A stretch of DNA of 35,617 nucleotides, taken from assembly GCA_023398575.1 (NCBI GenBank), contig JAEWSC010000050.1, positions 1-35,617 on the forward strand, read 5' to 3'. Position numbers and translations under genes: made by a program. The notes below the pieces were generated by a model, which saw only the letters and a program-made list of their open reading frames with translations, was not told the origin of the DNA and ran no database searches. This document shows, in pieces, positions 8,390 through 15,933 of the stretch (positions are counted from its first letter, which is position 1; each line of letters starts with the position of its first letter). This DNA comes from Bacillota bacterium (lineage in GTDB: Bacteria; Bacillota; Clostridia; Christensenellales; Aristaeellaceae).

Positions 8390-9718
8390 ATGGCCTTTGA
8401 AGGCTTGTCGGAAAAACTGCAAAATGCGTTTAAAAAGCTTACTGGCCGCGGCAAGCTAAATGACCAGATGGTCAAGGAAGCCATGCGTGAGGTTCGTATG
8501 GCCTTGCTGGAAGCCGATGTCAACTATGCTGTGGCCAAGGACTTTATACAAAAGGTCACCAACCGCTGCGTGGGCGTGGAAATCCTCGAAAGCCTGACCC
8601 CCGGCCAGCAGGTCGTCAAAATCGTGCAGGAAGAACTGACCGCGCTGATGGGCGGGCAAAACGCCCGGCTTACCTGGTCCTCCAGCGTGCCTACCATTTA
8701 CATGCTCTGCGGCCTGCAGGGCGCCGGAAAAACCACCATGGCTGCCAAGCTGGCCGGTTATCTGACTAAGCAGGGCAAAAAGCCCATGCTGGCTGCCTGC
8801 GATATCTACCGCCCCGCCGCCATTAAGCAATTGCAGGTGGTTGGTCAGCAAGTCAAGGTGCCGGTATTTGAAAAGGGCACCCAAAACCCGGTGCAAACCG
8901 CCAAAGAAGCCGTGGAGCAGGCAAGGTACTATGGCCGTGATGTGCTGATTATCGACACCGCCGGCCGCTTGCATATCGACGAGGAGCTCATGGACGAGCT
9001 GGCGCAAATCAGGGCTGCCGTTAAACCTCAGGAAATCCTGTTGGTAGTTGACGCCATGACCGGCCAGGATGCGGTGAATGTAGCCAAATCCTTTAATGAA
9101 AAGCTGGAGCTGGGCGGCGTAATTTTGACCAAGCTGGACGGCGATACTCGCGGCGGCGCGGCGCTGTCGGTGCGGGCAGTCACCGGCAAGCCCATCAAGT
9201 TTGCCGGCATTGGCGAAAAGCTTGGTGATATCGAACCCTTCCATCCCGAGCGCATGGCTTCCCGCATTCTTGGCATGGGCGATGTGATGACGCTGATCGA
9301 AAAGGCGCAGGAAGCCTTTGATGAGAAGGAAGTTGACAAACTCGCCCGCAAAACCAAGGTACAGGATCTGACCCTGGAAGACTTTTTGGAAAACATGCAG
9401 CAGATGAAGAAGATGGGCCCATTGCAAAATGTACTGGGTATGCTGCCTGGCGTTGGCGCAAAGCTCAAGGATGTTGAAATTGACGACAACGCCATGAAAA
9501 AGCCCGAGGCCATCATCCGCAGCATGACCCCCAGAGAACGCCGCAACCCGGACCTTCTAAATGCCAGCCGCCGCAAGCGCATCGCTGCCGGCAGCGGCAC
9601 CACCGTTCAGGACGTGAATGCTTTGATCCGCCAGTTTGACCAGGCGCGGCAGATGATGAAGCAGGTCATGGGCATGAAAAAGGGCGGTGGCAAGGGCCGC
9701 ATGAGGCTTCCATTCTAG
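8390..9718 (+). CDS. ffh: Signal recognition particle protein Ffh (SRP54 GTPase)
   Basis: The protein core of the SRP, which binds signal sequences of nascent membrane proteins and, with GTP, docks the ribosome to FtsY. Its 442 residues are full length. The order is an N-terminal helical bundle, then the G domain with P-loop GLQGAGKTTMAAKL near residue 107, DTAGRLHIDEE, and TKLDGDTRGGAAL near residue 246, then the methionine-rich M domain (ENMQQMKKMG, QMMKQVMGMKKGGG) ending in a basic tail that binds SRP RNA. ATG 8390 follows AAGGAGG. The codons are GC-richer than in neighbouring accessory genes, as expected for a highly expressed gene. It shares the ylxM promoter. Confidence 0.99.
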   Translation: MAFEGLSEKLQNAFKKLTGRGKLNDQMVKEAMREVRMALLEADVNYAVAKDFIQKVTNRCVGVEILESLTPGQQVVKIVQEELTALMGGQNARLTWSSSVPTIYMLCGLQGAGKTTMAAKLAGYLTKQGKKPMLAACDIYRPAAIKQLQVVGQQVKVPVFEKGTQNPVQTAKEAVEQARYYGRDVLIIDTAGRLHIDEELMDELAQIRAAVKPQEILLVVDAMTGQDAVNVAKSFNEKLELGGVILTKLDGDTRGGAALSVRAVTGKPIKFAGIGEKLGDIEPFHPERMASRILGMGDVMTLIEKAQEAFDEKEVDKLARKTKVQDLTLEDFLENMQQMKKMGPLQNVLGMLPGVGAKLKDVEIDDNAMKKPEAIIRSMTPRERRNPDLLNASRRKRIAAGSGTTVQDVNALIRQFDQARQMMKQVMGMKKGGGKGRMRLPF

Positions 9719-9967
9719 GGATGCCGCCCGAAGGTTTCCAAAGGTTCCGAACGCCTGCCGCCGCCTGTGGCGGAAAACGGCAGGGTGCAGGAAGCCGGTG
9801 AAAAGGAGCAAAGCAAGCGGCAGCGCCGCGATGCGACTATTGAGCTGGCCGGACTGAACGGAAAGCCCTTTGGCGCGTCCTCAGACGCGAGGATCTTTAA
9901 TCCACGCTGGTTATCATACTTATATGATTTCCATATACACATTCCCAATTTGCAAGGAGGAAACCCC
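9719..9967 (+). other. 249-base ffh-rpsP spacer with stable hairpins (possible rpsP leader)
   Basis: No gene is supported here, although the frame upstream of rpsP stays open to 9767. Two stable folds are visible. One pairs CTGCCG-CCGCC (9755-9765) with GGCGG (9769-9773) and CGGCAG (9778-9783), leaving a bulged AAAA. The other is CGCGTC-CTCA-GACGCG at 9874-9889. Neither has a T tail, so they are not ordinary terminators. The spacer may be an mRNA processing or regulatory leader, but nothing proves this. Confidence 0.4.
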
Positions 9968-10216
9968 ATGTCTGTAAAAATCCGCCTCAAGAGAATGGGC
10001 ATGAAGAAAAAGCCCTTCTACCGTGTTGTCGTTGCTGACATCCGCAGCCCCCGCGATGGCCGCTTTATCGAGGAAATCGGCTATTACAACCCCATGACCT
10101 CTCCCGCTGAAATCAAGATTGACAACGAACGTGCCAAATACTGGCTCGGGAACGGCGCGCAGCCCACCGATACCACCCGCATCCTGCTCAAGAAGAGCGG
10201 TGCGATCGAAGGCTAA
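9968..10216 (+). CDS. rpsP: 30S ribosomal protein S16 (bS16)
   Basis: An 82-residue small-subunit protein needed for 30S assembly. The N terminus SVKIRLKRMGMKKKPFYRVVVAD, followed by SPRDGRFIEEIGYYNP, is diagnostic, as is the GAQPTDTTRILLKKSG end. The start is ATG 9968 with a strong AAGGAGG at 9955-9961. The frame extends upstream without a stop, but those residues are not part of S16. It precedes khpA by 24 bases in the conserved order. Confidence 0.98.
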   Translation: MSVKIRLKRMGMKKKPFYRVVVADIRSPRDGRFIEEIGYYNPMTSPAEIKIDNERAKYWLGNGAQPTDTTRILLKKSGAIEG

Positions 10217-10240
10217 GCAGCTGTTCCAGAAAGGAACGCC

Positions 10241-10468
10241 ATGCGAGAGTTAGTGCTATTCGTAGCTAAGTCCCTGGTGGAAAATCCGGACGCCGTTGTG
10301 GTCAATGAGACCGAAGGCCCCGAAGCCATTATTCTGGAATTGAATGTGGCCCCAGAGGATATGGGCAAAGTCATCGGCAAGCAGGGCCGAATCGCCAAGG
10401 CCATCCGTGCGGTGGTCAAGGCTGCTACAGCCAAAAACAGCAAGCCGGTGTTTGTGGAAATTCAGTAA
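10241..10468 (+). CDS. khpA: KH-domain RNA-binding protein KhpA (YlqC family)
   Basis: A 75-residue single KH-domain protein. The RNA-gripping GxxG loop is GKVIGKQGR at about residues 42-50, preceded by the LELNVAPEDMG strand-turn. In Gram-positives KhpA pairs with KhpB (Jag) and affects cell elongation and RNA regulation. The position between rpsP and rimM is the standard one. The ATG at 10241 has AAAGGA just upstream. It is followed at once by two perfect hairpins, the second a strong terminator, so this first half of the ribosome-maturation block may end here. Confidence 0.95.
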   Translation: MRELVLFVAKSLVENPDAVVVNETEGPEAIILELNVAPEDMGKVIGKQGRIAKAIRAVVKAATAKNSKPVFVEIQ

Positions 10469-10471
10469 ACC

Positions 10472-10502
10472 CGTTAAGGGCTGCCTCGGGCAGCCCTTAA
10501 CG
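10472..10502. repeat. Perfect 14-bp inverted repeat immediately after khpA
   Basis: The arms 10472-10485 and 10489-10502 are perfectly complementary around a 3-base loop. It has no T tail on the plus strand and is followed within 5 bases by a true terminator, so it may stabilise the 3' end of the transcript. Confidence 0.75.
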
Positions 10503-10506
10503 TATC

Positions 10507-10531
10507 AAAAAAGTGGCGATGCCACTTTTTT
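10507..10531. terminator. Bidirectional rho-independent terminator after khpA
   Basis: A perfect 11-bp stem AAAAAAGTGGC (10507-10517) / GCCACTTTTTT (10521-10531) with a GAT loop, carrying T runs in both orientations. It should stop most transcription from the ylxM promoter, so the GNAT-rimM-trmD genes need read-through or their own promoter. Confidence 0.93.
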
Positions 10532-10792
10532 GAGTTTTCCCCTCGCCGCACTGCGCAAAGGCTTAATCTTTCCGCAGCCGTTCGCTTGGTCGAGAAAGGC
10601 ATTTAATAGAATTTTCTACGTGCATCTCCGCAACCTCAATCGGCGCGGCTTCCAGCCGCTTGTATGGGTTGATCCGTTCGGTTCGCTCTTTGCGGCCACT
10701 GGCAGCGCTTACCTTTCTTAACAAACATGTCGTTTGTGATTCGCTGTTGTAGGCCCCGCCCTCCAATGCCACCCAGGAGGTTTATTGCAGAT
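10532..10792. other. 261-base region of unassigned sequence before the GNAT gene
   Basis: I see no supported gene. The minus strand holds an open frame (about 10563-10772) without a ribosome site or recognisable motif. There is a short GCGGCT-TCC-AGCCGC hairpin and an AT-rich TAGAATTTTCTA palindrome around 10608, but no convincing promoter. The region ends with the AGGAGG of the GNAT gene. It may contain the promoter for rimM-trmD or be a decayed gene. Confidence 0.35.
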
Positions 10793-11365
10793 ATGATTTT
10801 GATTCGCACATTGACTGAGCGGGACATGCTTCAGGCAATGGAACTGAAAGTTCGATGCTGGACGGAGGAACTAGCGGGCCATTGTGAAAACACACTGTCC
10901 GAAAACGACGAGCTTGCTATCTGGGTGGATTGGATGCTATCTGCAAAGGAGAATAATGATATACGTCTGCTCATCGGCGCTTTTGAGCAGGAACAGATGC
11001 TTGGCGTCGCTTTTGCAAGCCTTGCGGAAGTTAGTGATATTCCATCACGGGGGATCGAACTCAATGGCTTGTGGGTGCATTCTGACCACCGGGGTCGGGG
11101 CATCTCGTTGCGGTTGATGCTGCATGTATTCCAGTTCTATCTCCCGATGGGCATGGAAAGAATTGTTGTTTACAATCACCACTATGCGCCATCCAATGCT
11201 TTTTATCGAAAATTCGGAGCTCAGGTTGTAAGGCAAGATTATCAAATGGCTGATAAACTATTGGTTGATGTATTTATGGCGGATATCAGAGATATGAAAG
11301 AACGTATAGAACGCTCCTTGTCAAGGCATAACGATTTGGTGGAACAGGTGGGAAATAGAGAATGA
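10793..11365 (+). CDS. GNAT family N-acetyltransferase
   Basis: A 190-residue acetyl-CoA-dependent acyltransferase. Motif A is clear (LNGLWVHSDHRGRGISLRLM, with the R-G-R-G-I pyrophosphate loop near residue 100), followed by the MERIVVYNHHYAPSNAFYRKFGA segment typical of motif B. The substrate (protein N terminus, amine or antibiotic) cannot be told. ATG 10793 lies 12 bases after CAGGAGG (10774-10780), and the longer frame upstream precedes that site and is rejected. Its stop overlaps the rimM start by 4 bases (ATGA), implying translational coupling. A GNAT here is not part of the usual khpA-rimM order, so it looks like an insertion into the operon. Confidence 0.9.
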   Translation: MILIRTLTERDMLQAMELKVRCWTEELAGHCENTLSENDELAIWVDWMLSAKENNDIRLLIGAFEQEQMLGVAFASLAEVSDIPSRGIELNGLWVHSDHRGRGISLRLMLHVFQFYLPMGMERIVVYNHHYAPSNAFYRKFGAQVVRQDYQMADKLLVDVFMADIRDMKERIERSLSRHNDLVEQVGNRE

Positions 11366-11901
11366 GCAAGACAGAATTGAGCAGTTACCTATTGATCGGT
11401 GAAATTACAAAGCCCCAGGGCATATCGGGAGAAGTGAAGGTGCAAGCCTATACCGATGACCCTGGCCGCTTTTTAGACCTAGATAAGGTGTTTGTGCAAA
11501 AGGGTGACGGGTACGAGGAAATTGTTATTAAAAGTGCACGGGTAGGCAGCGATGCTGTATACCTGACGCTTCCTAATGTGGATGATCGCGACAAGGCAGA
11601 AGCTTTGCGCGGAACAAAGCTTTTTGTGGACAGGGCCCACGCTGTGAAGCTCTCAGAAGATGAAAACTTTATCTGCGACCTCATCGGCTGTGAGGCGGTG
11701 GATACAGCGGGTGCACCTATTGGCAAGCTGGTGGATGTGTTGCAGCCGGGCGGCAGCACGGATGTCTATGTGTTTGAAACGTCAAGGGGTCGAATGATGA
11801 TGCCGGCACTTAAGGCTGCCATCCCGTCTGTTGATGTGAAAGCCCGAAAGATCGTACTGGACGCGGACAAGCTCAGCGAGGTGGCCTTCTTTGAGGATTA
11901 G
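11362..11901 (+). CDS. rimM: Ribosome maturation factor RimM
   Basis: A 179-residue 16S rRNA processing factor that binds S19 in the 30S head. It has the N-terminal RimM beta-barrel beginning LIGEITKPQGISGEVKV and the C-terminal PRC-barrel domain (DLIGCEAVDTAGAPIGKL, PGGSTDVYVFE, MMPALKAAIPSVD). Length is normal. The ATG at 11362 overlaps the GNAT stop, and the gene's 3' end overlaps trmD by 11 bases, so GNAT, rimM and trmD form one tightly coupled unit. Confidence 0.97.
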   Translation: MSKTELSSYLLIGEITKPQGISGEVKVQAYTDDPGRFLDLDKVFVQKGDGYEEIVIKSARVGSDAVYLTLPNVDDRDKAEALRGTKLFVDRAHAVKLSEDENFICDLIGCEAVDTAGAPIGKLVDVLQPGGSTDVYVFETSRGRMMMPALKAAIPSVDVKARKIVLDADKLSEVAFFED

Positions 11902-12613
11902 GATACTTACCATCTTTCCGCAGATGTTTGAAAGCGTTCTTTCGGCAAGCATTCTTGGCCGGGCCAGGGAAGCGGGGCTCATTGACATACAGTGTGTGGA
12001 TATCCGACCCTTCTCTGATAAAAAGCATCAGAACACCGATGATTACCCCTTTGGCGGAGGGGCCGGCATGGTAATGATGGCGCAACCCATTGCTGCGGCC
12101 ATGGCATCCGTTACAGGTCCCGGCTTCTCCGGCAGGCGCATTTATCTTGGCCCACGGGGAAAAACGATGACCCAGGCAAAAGCGAAGGAACTGGCCAATG
12201 AAAAAGAGTTGGTTTTTCTTTGCGGCCATTACGAGGGTGTGGATCAACGGGCGTTGGATACTTTGATTGATGAGGAAATTTCTATCGGTGACTATATTTT
12301 AACCGGCGGCGAGCTGGCTGCCATGGTGCTTGTGGACTGTGTGGCGCGTCTGATTCCCGGTGTATTAGGCAGTAATGAAAGCCCGGAGGAGGAATCCTTT
12401 TCCGATGGGCTGTTGGAATATCCCCACTATACCAGGCCCAGAGAGTGGGAGGGGCAAACGGTTCCGGAAGTGCTGCTAAACGGCGATCATGCCAAAATAA
12501 AGGCCTGGCGCAGGCAGCAATCCTTGCTCGCAACAAAAAAATACCGTCCTGACCTGCTGGAATGTGCGGAACTGACCCTGGCAGAGAAGAGATTTCTACA
12601 GGAAACGGAGTAA
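11891..12613 (+). CDS. trmD: tRNA (guanine-37-N1)-methyltransferase TrmD
   Basis: Methylates G37 next to the anticodon in tRNAs for Leu, Pro and Arg, preventing +1 frameshifts. It is a 240-residue SPOUT enzyme with the trefoil-knot signature: YPFGGGAGMVM near residue 55, YLGPRGKTM, LCGHYEGVDQR near residue 111, and EEISIGDYILTGGELAA near residue 127. The start is TTG at 11891, inside the end of rimM (11-base overlap), with GAGGTGG at 11878-11884. That gives the canonical MRIxILTxFPxMF start. In most Firmicutes rplS follows trmD, but here a small membrane protein follows instead. Confidence 0.97.
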   Translation: MRIRILTIFPQMFESVLSASILGRAREAGLIDIQCVDIRPFSDKKHQNTDDYPFGGGAGMVMMAQPIAAAMASVTGPGFSGRRIYLGPRGKTMTQAKAKELANEKELVFLCGHYEGVDQRALDTLIDEEISIGDYILTGGELAAMVLVDCVARLIPGVLGSNESPEEESFSDGLLEYPHYTRPREWEGQTVPEVLLNGDHAKIKAWRRQQSLLATKKYRPDLLECAELTLAEKRFLQETE

Positions 12614-12625
12614 GGGGGAACAAGC

Positions 12626-13003
12626 GTGTTTCTGAGAAAACTCATGGTTATGGCATTGCCCCTTCTGCTATGCCTGCTGTTAACGGTGATTTTTCCGTTT
12701 TTGTCCAAGACGTTCCCTGCCTTGGATTTTTTTGAATACGTCATTGATGGGCTGCTGATTGGCATATCCTTGGCGCTTTTGATTCCCTTGATGGGCAGCC
12801 GCCGGCGAGAAACCTTCAGCCGCCTGTACTTTATTCCGGCAATCCTTTTACTGATCACAATTGTGTATCAATATCTGCATATGAAAGGAATATGGCAGGT
12901 TGCGGCTCTTGGTATTCTGGCCTCCGCTGGACCAATGACCGTACTGCTGGAAAGCGCCTTTCTGGGTTTCTTGACCTTTGTAGCTGTTCGCTCCATGCGG
13001 TGA
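12626..13003 (+). CDS. Small integral membrane protein, unknown function
   Basis: I do not recognise this 125-residue protein. It has about four hydrophobic helices, roughly at residues 5-27, 37-57, 68-85 and 92-119, separated by short polar turns (GSRRRETFSR is the main cytoplasmic loop). No enzymatic motif is visible. The start is GTG 12626, with GGGGGA just upstream and 12 bases after the trmD stop, so it is translated as part of the trmD operon. It sits where rplS would be expected. The reading frame and context support a real gene, but no function is assigned. Confidence 0.7.
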   Translation: MFLRKLMVMALPLLLCLLLTVIFPFLSKTFPALDFFEYVIDGLLIGISLALLIPLMGSRRRETFSRLYFIPAILLLITIVYQYLHMKGIWQVAALGILASAGPMTVLLESAFLGFLTFVAVRSMR

Positions 13004-13158
13004 GACATTGAGCCGTAGTAAACGACCATCTGATATATCCATTGCCATGACAAAATAGAAGTGGATCAACGGATAGAAGGTTAAAGTAAAATATGACAGA
13101 CATAGCTGGCAAGAAATGCGCCTACACATGAGGGCATATGAGCCGGTATCGTCTTTTC

Positions 13159-13188
13159 TTGACAGGGCATGTTTTCCTCCCTTATAAT
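13159..13188 (+). promoter_or_regulatory. alaS: Strong sigma-A promoter of alaS
   Basis: TTGACA at 13159-13164 and TATAAT at 13183-13188 with an 18-base spacer, 79 bases before the alaS ATG. The leader is too short for a T-box riboswitch, and none is visible. The rest of the 264-base spacer (13004-13267) holds nothing I can identify. Confidence 0.85.
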
Positions 13189-13267
13189 GTAGCGAATTAC
13201 AGAAAAATGCCAGGGCCCGGTTGCCTCAAAGACGTTGGCGGCCGGAAGAATAAAGGAGCGATTTGTT

Positions 13268-15055
13268 ATGAGGCCGCTTACATCCAATGAGTTAAGATCG
13301 TTGTTTTTAAAGTTTTTTGAATCCAAAGGCCATGCTGTGATTCCTAGCGCCTCCCTGATCCCAGAAAACGATCCCACGGTGTTGTTTACCACCGCGGGTA
13401 TGCACCCTCTTGTGCCGTATTTGATGGGTTCCAAGCATCCCGCCGGAACCCGGCTCACCGACGTACAAAAGTGCGTACGTACGGCTGATATCGACGATGT
13501 AGGCGATCCCTCCCATTTAACCTTTTTTGAGATGCTGGGCAATTGGAGCCTGGGTGATTATTTCAAGAAGGAAGCCATCACTTGGAGCTGGGAGTTTTTG
13601 ACCAGCGAGGAGTATCTGGGCCTTTCTCCAGAACGGCTTGCCTTCTCAGTTTTCGCAGGGGATGAAAATGCCCCCCGCGATATGGAAAGCTATCAACTGT
13701 GGCGTGACTGCGGTGTAAAGGAAGACCGCATTTTCTTCCTGCCCAAGGAAAATAACTGGTGGGGCCCTGCCGGCCTGACCGGCCCCTGCGGCCCTGACAG
13801 CGAAATGTTCATCATCACCGACAAGGAGCCTTGCGGCCCCGATTGCTCGCCGGCCTGCTCCTGCGGCCGGTACCTGGAAATCTGGAACGACGTGTTCATG
13901 CAATACAATAAGCAGGCCGATGGCACCTTTGTGCCCCTGAGCCAAATGAACGTGGATACGGGCATGGGTCTGGAGCGTACCATTTGCGTATTGACCGGCA
14001 AAAAGACCGTGTATGAAACCGACCTGTTTGCCGGTATCCTTGGCAAGATTGCAGAGCTTTCCGGCAAGATGTATGGTTCTGATGAAGAGACCACCAAGGC
14101 TTTCCGCATCATTGCCGACCATACCCGCACTTCTACCTTTATCTTGGGTGACCACCGCGGCGTCAGCCCCTCCAATGTAGACCAGGGTTATGTGCTGCGC
14201 CGCATCATCCGCCGCGCTGTGCGCTATGGCATGCAGTTGGGTCTGCCCGACAACTTCACCGCTGAAATTGCCCAGGTCATCATTGACCAGTACCAGCATG
14301 TCTATCCCGAATTGGAAAAGAACAGCGCTTTCGTGCTGGAGCAATTGAAGCTGGAAGAGGCCCGGTTTGCCCGCACGCTCAAGCAGGGCAACAAGGAGTT
14401 TGAAAAGGTTGCCCAAAAGGTGGAGGGCGGCATTATCGATGGCGTGAGTGCTTTCCATCTGTACGACACCTACGGCTTTCCCATTGAGATAACGGTGGAA
14501 CTGGCCAAAGAGCATAACCTGACGGTAGACGTGGATGGCTTCCACGAGTGCTTCAAGCAGCACCAGGCTACTTCCCAGGCTGGCGCCGAACAGCGCTTTA
14601 AGGGCGGCTTGGCCGATCACACCGACGAGACGGCCCGCCTGCATACCGCTACCCACCTGATGCACGCTGCCCTTCGCAAGGTGCTGGGTGAAGAAGTGGC
14701 CCAAAAAGGTTCCAACATTACAGCAGAACGTTTACGCTTTGACTTCTCCTTCGGACGGAAGATGACCCCTGAAGAAGTGAAAGAGGTCGAAAAACTGGTC
14801 AATGAGGCTATTTCCGCACAGGCCCCCATCATCGTGGAAGAAATGACCGTGGAAGAAGCCAAGGCCCAAGGCGCCATCGGCTTGTTTGAAAGCAAGTATG
14901 GCGAGCGTGTCAAGGTATACACCATGGGTACATTCAGCAAGGAAATCTGCGGTGGCCCTCATGCTGAAAATACCGGAGACCTGAAATCCTTCAAAATTCT
15001 CAAAGAGGAATCTTCCTCCGCCGGCGTTCGCCGTATTAAGGCGGTCGTGGGCTGA
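13268..15055 (+). CDS. alaS: Alanyl-tRNA synthetase, short form lacking the C-Ala domain
   Basis: Charges tRNA-Ala with alanine. Its 595 residues contain the class II catalytic core (LFLKFFESKGHAVIPSASL, FTTAGMHPLVPYL, FFEMLGNWSLGDYF, DTGMGLERT), the helical tRNA-recognition region and the complete editing domain with its zinc ligands: HTATH (H459, H463) and C561-x3-H565. It then stops, about 280 residues earlier than typical bacterial AlaRS of roughly 875, so the C-terminal dimerisation/tRNA-elbow (C-Ala) domain is missing. The stop is followed by hairpins and a terminator, so this is a designed end, not a frameshift. ATG 13268 follows AAAGGAG with a 9-base spacer. Whether another full-length alaS exists elsewhere in the genome is unknown, so it may be the only copy or a paralogue. 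Confidence 0.95.
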   Translation: MRPLTSNELRSLFLKFFESKGHAVIPSASLIPENDPTVLFTTAGMHPLVPYLMGSKHPAGTRLTDVQKCVRTADIDDVGDPSHLTFFEMLGNWSLGDYFKKEAITWSWEFLTSEEYLGLSPERLAFSVFAGDENAPRDMESYQLWRDCGVKEDRIFFLPKENNWWGPAGLTGPCGPDSEMFIITDKEPCGPDCSPACSCGRYLEIWNDVFMQYNKQADGTFVPLSQMNVDTGMGLERTICVLTGKKTVYETDLFAGILGKIAELSGKMYGSDEETTKAFRIIADHTRTSTFILGDHRGVSPSNVDQGYVLRRIIRRAVRYGMQLGLPDNFTAEIAQVIIDQYQHVYPELEKNSAFVLEQLKLEEARFARTLKQGNKEFEKVAQKVEGGIIDGVSAFHLYDTYGFPIEITVELAKEHNLTVDVDGFHECFKQHQATSQAGAEQRFKGGLADHTDETARLHTATHLMHAALRKVLGEEVAQKGSNITAERLRFDFSFGRKMTPEEVKEVEKLVNEAISAQAPIIVEEMTVEEAKAQGAIGLFESKYGERVKVYTMGTFSKEICGGPHAENTGDLKSFKILKEESSSAGVRRIKAVVG

Positions 15056-15106
15056 CCAGGGGACGCTGTCCCCTGGACCCTTGCCCAAGGGATATTATCC
15101 CTTGGG
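15056..15106. repeat. Two tandem perfect hairpins abutting the alaS stop
   Basis: The first is a 9-bp perfect inverted repeat with a GCT loop (15056-15076), starting on the base after the stop codon. The second is a 10-bp perfect repeat with an ATT loop (15084-15106). Neither has a T tail. They resemble the GC-rich dyads common after genes in some Clostridia and may protect mRNA 3' ends. Confidence 0.8.
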
Positions 15107-15127
15107 AATCCCAATTTTAATGAATAA

Positions 15128-15163
15128 AGGCCGGAGGGAATTTCCCTTCGGCCTCACTTTTTA
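15128..15163 (+). terminator. alaS: Rho-independent terminator of alaS
   Basis: An 11-bp stem (15128-15138 with 15144-15154, one G-U pair) followed by a CACTTTTTAC tail. It is the third hairpin in 100 bases after alaS and lies between alaS and the convergent polyferredoxin gene. Confidence 0.85.
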
Positions 15164-15171
15164 CGTATTGC

Positions 15172-15933
15172 TTATGCGCTTAGGTTTGTTTTCGATCCGG
15201 CTGATTTCATGGTGCAGAACCCCACCTTCAAAACCTCCTTGGGGCATGCATCTTGACATTGGCCGCAAAGGATACATTCGGTATGGAACATCTTGTTTTC
15301 CTTTACCATATCATTCACGTTAAGGCTCATGGGGCACACCTTGTCGCAGCCCTTGCAGCTGATGCATTTGGCGCTTTCTGCGGTCAGCCTACGGGCGGGC
15401 AAGCGCAAAAGCTCCTTGAGCTTGGTGCCCAGCACCATGAAGGGTGCCATCCAGCAAAAACTATGGCAGGGGCTGCGGCGGCCGAAGATCAGCGCAGGCA
15501 CCGCCATCAAGAACACGATGGGTAAATAGATGAAGTATCGGGAGGGTTCGTTAACCGAGATGCCGCCATCGGTCATGTAGATCATATTGACTCCCTTAAT
15601 ACCGCCCGCGCTGATGAAACCGGCAATAATGGCACCCATCCATACGGCCCAGATGATGTATTTGAGGTTATTCTGGCGTTTGGATACCCGTTTATTGACG
15701 ATGCCGGCGCAGGCATCCTGCAGTGCGCCGGCAGGGCAGACCCAGGAGCAAAAGCTCCGCCCAAAGAAGAGGGCGCTTACAAACAAACCGAGGAACACCA
15801 GTGCACTGCCGCTTACAATTCCTTCAAAGCTGCCTTGAACAATGAGGTAGGGCGAAAGGTAATTGAGTGTGATGGGAAAGGTGATGAAAAAGAAAAGCTG
15901 TACCGTTTTTCTTATCTTACTGAGTTTACTCAT
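15172..15933 (-). CDS. Membrane-bound 4Fe-4S polyferredoxin (NapH/YccM-like)
   Basis: A 253-residue protein with about four membrane helices and two kinds of Cys clusters. Membrane-proximal Cys motifs are CSWVCPAGALQDAC near residue 67 and CHSFCW near residue 155. Two classical 4Fe-4S ferredoxin motifs lie at the C terminus: CISCKGCDKVCP and CILCGQCQDACP. Such proteins pass electrons between membrane and soluble partners. NapH and related proteins do this for reductases, but no reductase is encoded nearby, so the partner is unknown. ATG 15933 has GGGGGAG upstream. The start overlaps the padR stop by 8 bases, so the two genes are coupled and PadR probably controls both. Confidence 0.9.
   Translation of the reverse strand: MSKLSKIRKTVQLFFFITFPITLNYLSPYLIVQGSFEGIVSGSALVFLGLFVSALFFGRSFCSWVCPAGALQDACAGIVNKRVSKRQNNLKYIIWAVWMGAIIAGFISAGGIKGVNMIYMTDGGISVNEPSRYFIYLPIVFLMAVPALIFGRRSPCHSFCWMAPFMVLGTKLKELLRLPARRLTAESAKCISCKGCDKVCPMSLNVNDMVKENKMFHTECILCGQCQDACPKEVLKVGFCTMKSAGSKTNLSA

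Noticed and set aside
9767..9967. N-terminal extension of rpsP by 67 codons
   Set aside because: It is unconserved, lies in a hairpin-rich spacer and has no ribosome site, while the ATG at 9968 has a perfect one.
12848..13129. Minus-strand open frame over the end of the small membrane gene and the alaS spacer
   Set aside because: It overlaps a better supported gene, has no ribosome site and no recognisable protein features.
13189..13267. T-box riboswitch in the alaS leader
   Set aside because: Only about 70 bases lie between promoter and start, with no T-box sequence or specifier stem.
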